Assembly (NCBI GenBank): GCA_017541145.1
Contig: JAFXZT010000023.1
Span: 1 to 35,397 of the forward strand
Direction: 5' to 3'
DNA: 35,397 nucleotides
From: Bacteroidales bacterium
GTDB taxonomy: Bacteria > Bacteroidota > Bacteroidia > Bacteroidales > UBA3824
In this document: positions 33,550-35,397 of the stretch, piece by piece
Numbering within the stretch: position 1 is the stretch's first letter
How the letters are laid out: the number at the start of each line of letters is the position of its first letter
Position numbers and translations under genes: made by a program
Notes under the pieces: generated by a model
Told to the model about the DNA's origin: nothing
Databases searched by the model: none
What the model saw: the letters and a program-made list of their open reading frames with translations, nothing else

Positions 33550-34683
33550 TTAATCTAAGTTAGTAATTAAATTGTAATTAACTTTTATAGTATCAAAATC
33601 TTTTTCCTTCAACAATTCATTCACTATTTTAGCTATTTTTAAGTTGTCTTTTTCGTAATCAGATCCTTCAAAATTCACAAAAACAGTCTTATTAAATACC
33701 TTCACAAATTTTGTATCAATTTGAAATTTTTCAGAAATTAATTCAGATTGTTCTGTACTAATATTAAGAAATTTATCATAATACCCATTGATTACACCTC
33801 TTTCAAAATGTAACCAATTTTGAATATCATTAGATGGACTATCATTGTAATGACTAATGATTTGTTTCTTCTGCTTTTCTGACTTTGTATAGAATTTTAC
33901 TTGATTATCATTAACCTCAAAGTAAATACCCATTTTTCGAATAAATTTATCAGACTTAATTCTATTAAACAAAATTTCATCTGAATAATCTCGTAATGAT
34001 GAACTTTTAATTTTATCTTTAACAGTTTTAAAAAAAATAAAAATTATCATAAAGGAAATTATACATGTAACAAATATATTTAAACAACAAATATTGAAAT
34101 AAATTAAAATACCAAAAACAAATGCACAAATCCAAAAAATAACTAATAGCCAACCTATCAAAATTACAATTTTTGAAGGAGAAAAGCCTCGCACCGAAAA
34201 TATTTTTTCAAAAAATGTTTTATTATTAAAATCTTTATCAGTCTTTAATGACCAATAATTATGAATCAAGGATTCATGTTCAAAAGAAAAAACATTGCGT
34301 AAACTTTCCATATTCCAAATAGCATTTTCATAAACTTCATACCATGCTTTTGATCCCTTTGCCATCCACAACCATAGTAATGATAGAGTACAAGCAATGA
34401 TACAAATAAAAGAACTAAGAATCGGAAACAAATTCTTACTTTCATCACAAAATTTGCCTTCCAAAAATTTACTTATCAGGAATCCGTATGCAGTGAAACA
34501 TACCATAAGGAATGTCCATACAAATATGGAATTTTCCCAAAAGCGTTTCAAATGATAATCTTTTCCTTCATAGTAATGCTTGTACAATTCTTTAAGGTTT
34601 TCAATCTTTAATTTTTTTGCTTTTGCTTTATCATTCATTTCTTGTCCACAAGACGGACATTTTTCCTTGGCTTTTTGTTCCAT
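33550..34683 (-). CDS. Four-TM membrane protein with N-terminal CxxC knuckle, first gene of the dynamin operon
   Basis: A 377-residue protein. The N-terminus has a single CPSC pair (residues 9-12, KEKCPSCGQEM), half of a zinc ribbon. Hydrophobic segments lie at about 51-71, 85-108, 171-197 and 199-219. Between segments 2 and 3 is the hydrophilic part SKAWYEVYENAIWNMESLRNVF, and a cytosolic C-terminal domain of about 155 residues follows from 222. The helix-rich membrane part, with a Trp/Glu/Arg-rich connector, resembles the RipA-type or SLATT-type small membrane modules of Bacteroidetes in layout. I cannot confirm membership. It is the first gene of the four-gene operon (14-base gap to the pseudo-GTPase). 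Function unknown. Confidence 0.78.
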   Translation of the reverse strand: MEQKAKEKCPSCGQEMNDKAKAKKLKIENLKELYKHYYEGKDYHLKRFWENSIFVWTFLMVCFTAYGFLISKFLEGKFCDESKNLFPILSSFICIIACTLSLLWLWMAKGSKAWYEVYENAIWNMESLRNVFSFEHESLIHNYWSLKTDKDFNNKTFFEKIFSVRGFSPSKIVILIGWLLVIFWICAFVFGILIYFNICCLNIFVTCIISFMIIFIFFKTVKDKIKSSSLRDYSDEILFNRIKSDKFIRKMGIYFEVNDNQVKFYTKSEKQKKQIISHYNDSPSNDIQNWLHFERGVINGYYDKFLNISTEQSELISEKFQIDTKFVKVFNKTVFVNFEGSDYEKDNLKIAKIVNELLKEKDFDTIKVNYNLITNLD

Positions 34684-35128
34684 TTTCTGTATTTTTTAAG
34701 TTAACGTTTTCTTATCCAAAGTAAAAAAGGCGTAGAACTATTACGATGACTTATCTAACGTGAAGGCTCCAGACTCCCAGCAAATACATAAGCGCAAAAT
34801 AGTGAAGATTTCAGAAAGCCAAATAAGTATTCTGAAATATACCTTTAAATTTTTTGCCCTTTTTATATTTTATAAGCAATAAAAATTTTTAGTAGTTATT
34901 CACACCGCAAATCTAAGAAAAGAATTCAAAAAAAAAATTATTCGTTCAAAATTTATTATGAAACTTTATTTTTTATTAAAAACACTCAAAAAATGACTTT
35001 TAGCGGAGCTCCAAACAATAAAAAAAGGGAAATTTCAAAAACCAATTCAAAAAGAAATGCCAAATATGAACATAGAAAATATTGGGACTTCCGATGTAAT
35101 ATGTAAAAGGGATTGTTAAAAAATCGAA

Positions 35129-35189
35129 TTGGAACGCAGACGACACGTCTGTGGTTATCTACAAGGCAGGCGAGCCGCCTGCACTCCAA
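35129..35189. repeat. Composite palindromic element with two GC-rich hairpins
   Basis: An outer pair TTGGA (35129-35133) and TCCAA (35185-35189) encloses two perfect hairpins. These are CAGACG-ACA-CGTCTG (35137-35151) and GCAGGCG-AGC-CGCCTGC (35166-35182). In this AT-rich context it stands out strongly and looks like a REP- or MITE-type dispersed element. Only one copy of this exact form is in the window. Confidence 0.65.
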
Positions 35190-35262
35190 CTTTTTAGACA
35201 ACCTCAATTTTAATAAGATGCAAAATTTTTCAAATACCAAAACAACAAGCGCCCCAAAAACG

Positions 35263-35300
35263 AAAAAAAGCGAAACCATTATTTCTAACGATTTCGCTTT
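35263..35300 (-). terminator. Terminator downstream of the 5S rRNA gene
   Basis: AAAGCGAAA (35267-35275) pairs with TTTCGCTTT (35292-35300). On the minus strand it is followed by a run of seven T. It lies a few bases past the 5S 3' end and closes the rRNA operon. Confidence 0.85.
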
Positions 35301-35306
35301 GTAAAA

Positions 35307-35397
<91 letters not shown>

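Larger units (their letters stand above)
34684..35306. other. Spacer between dynamin operon and 5S rRNA gene
   Basis: About 620 AT-rich bases without a credible gene. It holds a composite palindrome (35129-35189), the 5S downstream terminator (35263-35300), and a 9-bp inverted repeat, ATTTCAGAA (34808-34816) and TTCTGAAAT (34830-34838). A -7-like TTACTTTG (34724-34717, minus strand, one mismatch to consensus) may drive the dynamin operon, 34 bases before its first start codon. Confidence 0.6.

Noticed and set aside
34986-35279. Minus-strand frame of 97 codons between the 5S gene and the dynamin operon
   Set aside because: It also crosses the palindromic element, has no recognisable domain and lacks a convincing start region.
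35113-35304. Plus-strand frame of 63 codons in front of the 5S gene
   Set aside because: It runs through both palindromes of the composite repeat and the 5S terminator. The composition is random-looking and no family is recognised.

Overview
The window looks like a chromosomal segment from an AT-rich member of the Bacteroidetes, probably Bacteroidales. This rests on gene content: a parA-parB-DUF5683-mltD cluster, a BspA-type leucine-rich-repeat lipoprotein, a DUF2807 protein, a PorV/PorQ-like outer-membrane protein and DUF3737. It also rests on promoter-like sequences that fit the Bacteroidetes -7 consensus TAnnTTTG rather than a sigma70 -10 box, and on weak Shine-Dalgarno sequences.

Layout. 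1-2265 (+): the 3' end of a phosphofructokinase gene and argS. 2478-5353 (+): a tight three-gene run of DUF3737, a PatB/MalY-type PLP lyase and an outer-membrane barrel. 5603-6880 (+): a BspA-like surface lipoprotein, separated by back-to-back terminators from the next block. 7011-17521 (-): a long co-directional chromosome-segregation and cell-wall block, transcribed parA, parB, DUF5683, mltD, two SGNH-hydrolase proteins, MBOAT acyltransferase, signal-peptidase-I-like protein. 17906-19795 (+): a TonB-dependent receptor. 19885-22135 (-): two uncharacterised lipoproteins. 22136-22718: a gene-poor stretch with two related hairpins. 22719-22955 (-): a small membrane protein. 23196-26665 (+): a LysR regulator, a DUF2807 protein and a tannase-like esterase. 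26669-28664 (-): a LuxR-type regulator directly followed by a MATE exporter. 28919-34683 (-): a four-gene operon built around two dynamin-like proteins. 34684-35306: a non-coding spacer with a composite palindrome and a terminator. 35307-35397 (-): the 3' part of a 5S rRNA gene.

How the genes work together. In the 7-17 kb block, ParA/ParB act on chromosome segregation. MltD is a peptidoglycan lytic transglycosylase. The MBOAT plus SGNH combination has the logic of an O-acylation machine like PatA/PatB: a membrane acyl exporter and periplasmic acyltransferases or esterases. The substrate is most likely cell-wall or surface glycan. The signal-peptidase-like protein at the end of this block has serine where the family has its catalytic lysine, which is unusual.

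The best candidate for an undescribed system is the 28.9-34.7 kb operon. In transcription order it encodes a four-TM membrane protein with a small N-terminal CxxC knuckle, a TM-anchored dynamin-like protein whose GTPase motifs are degenerate, a soluble dynamin-like GTPase with intact P-loop and DxPG motifs, and a fourth protein I do not recognise. A strong terminator follows. An active/inactive dynamin pair with membrane partners next to an rRNA operon suggests a membrane-remodelling or membrane-surveillance (possibly anti-phage) module. That function is inference.
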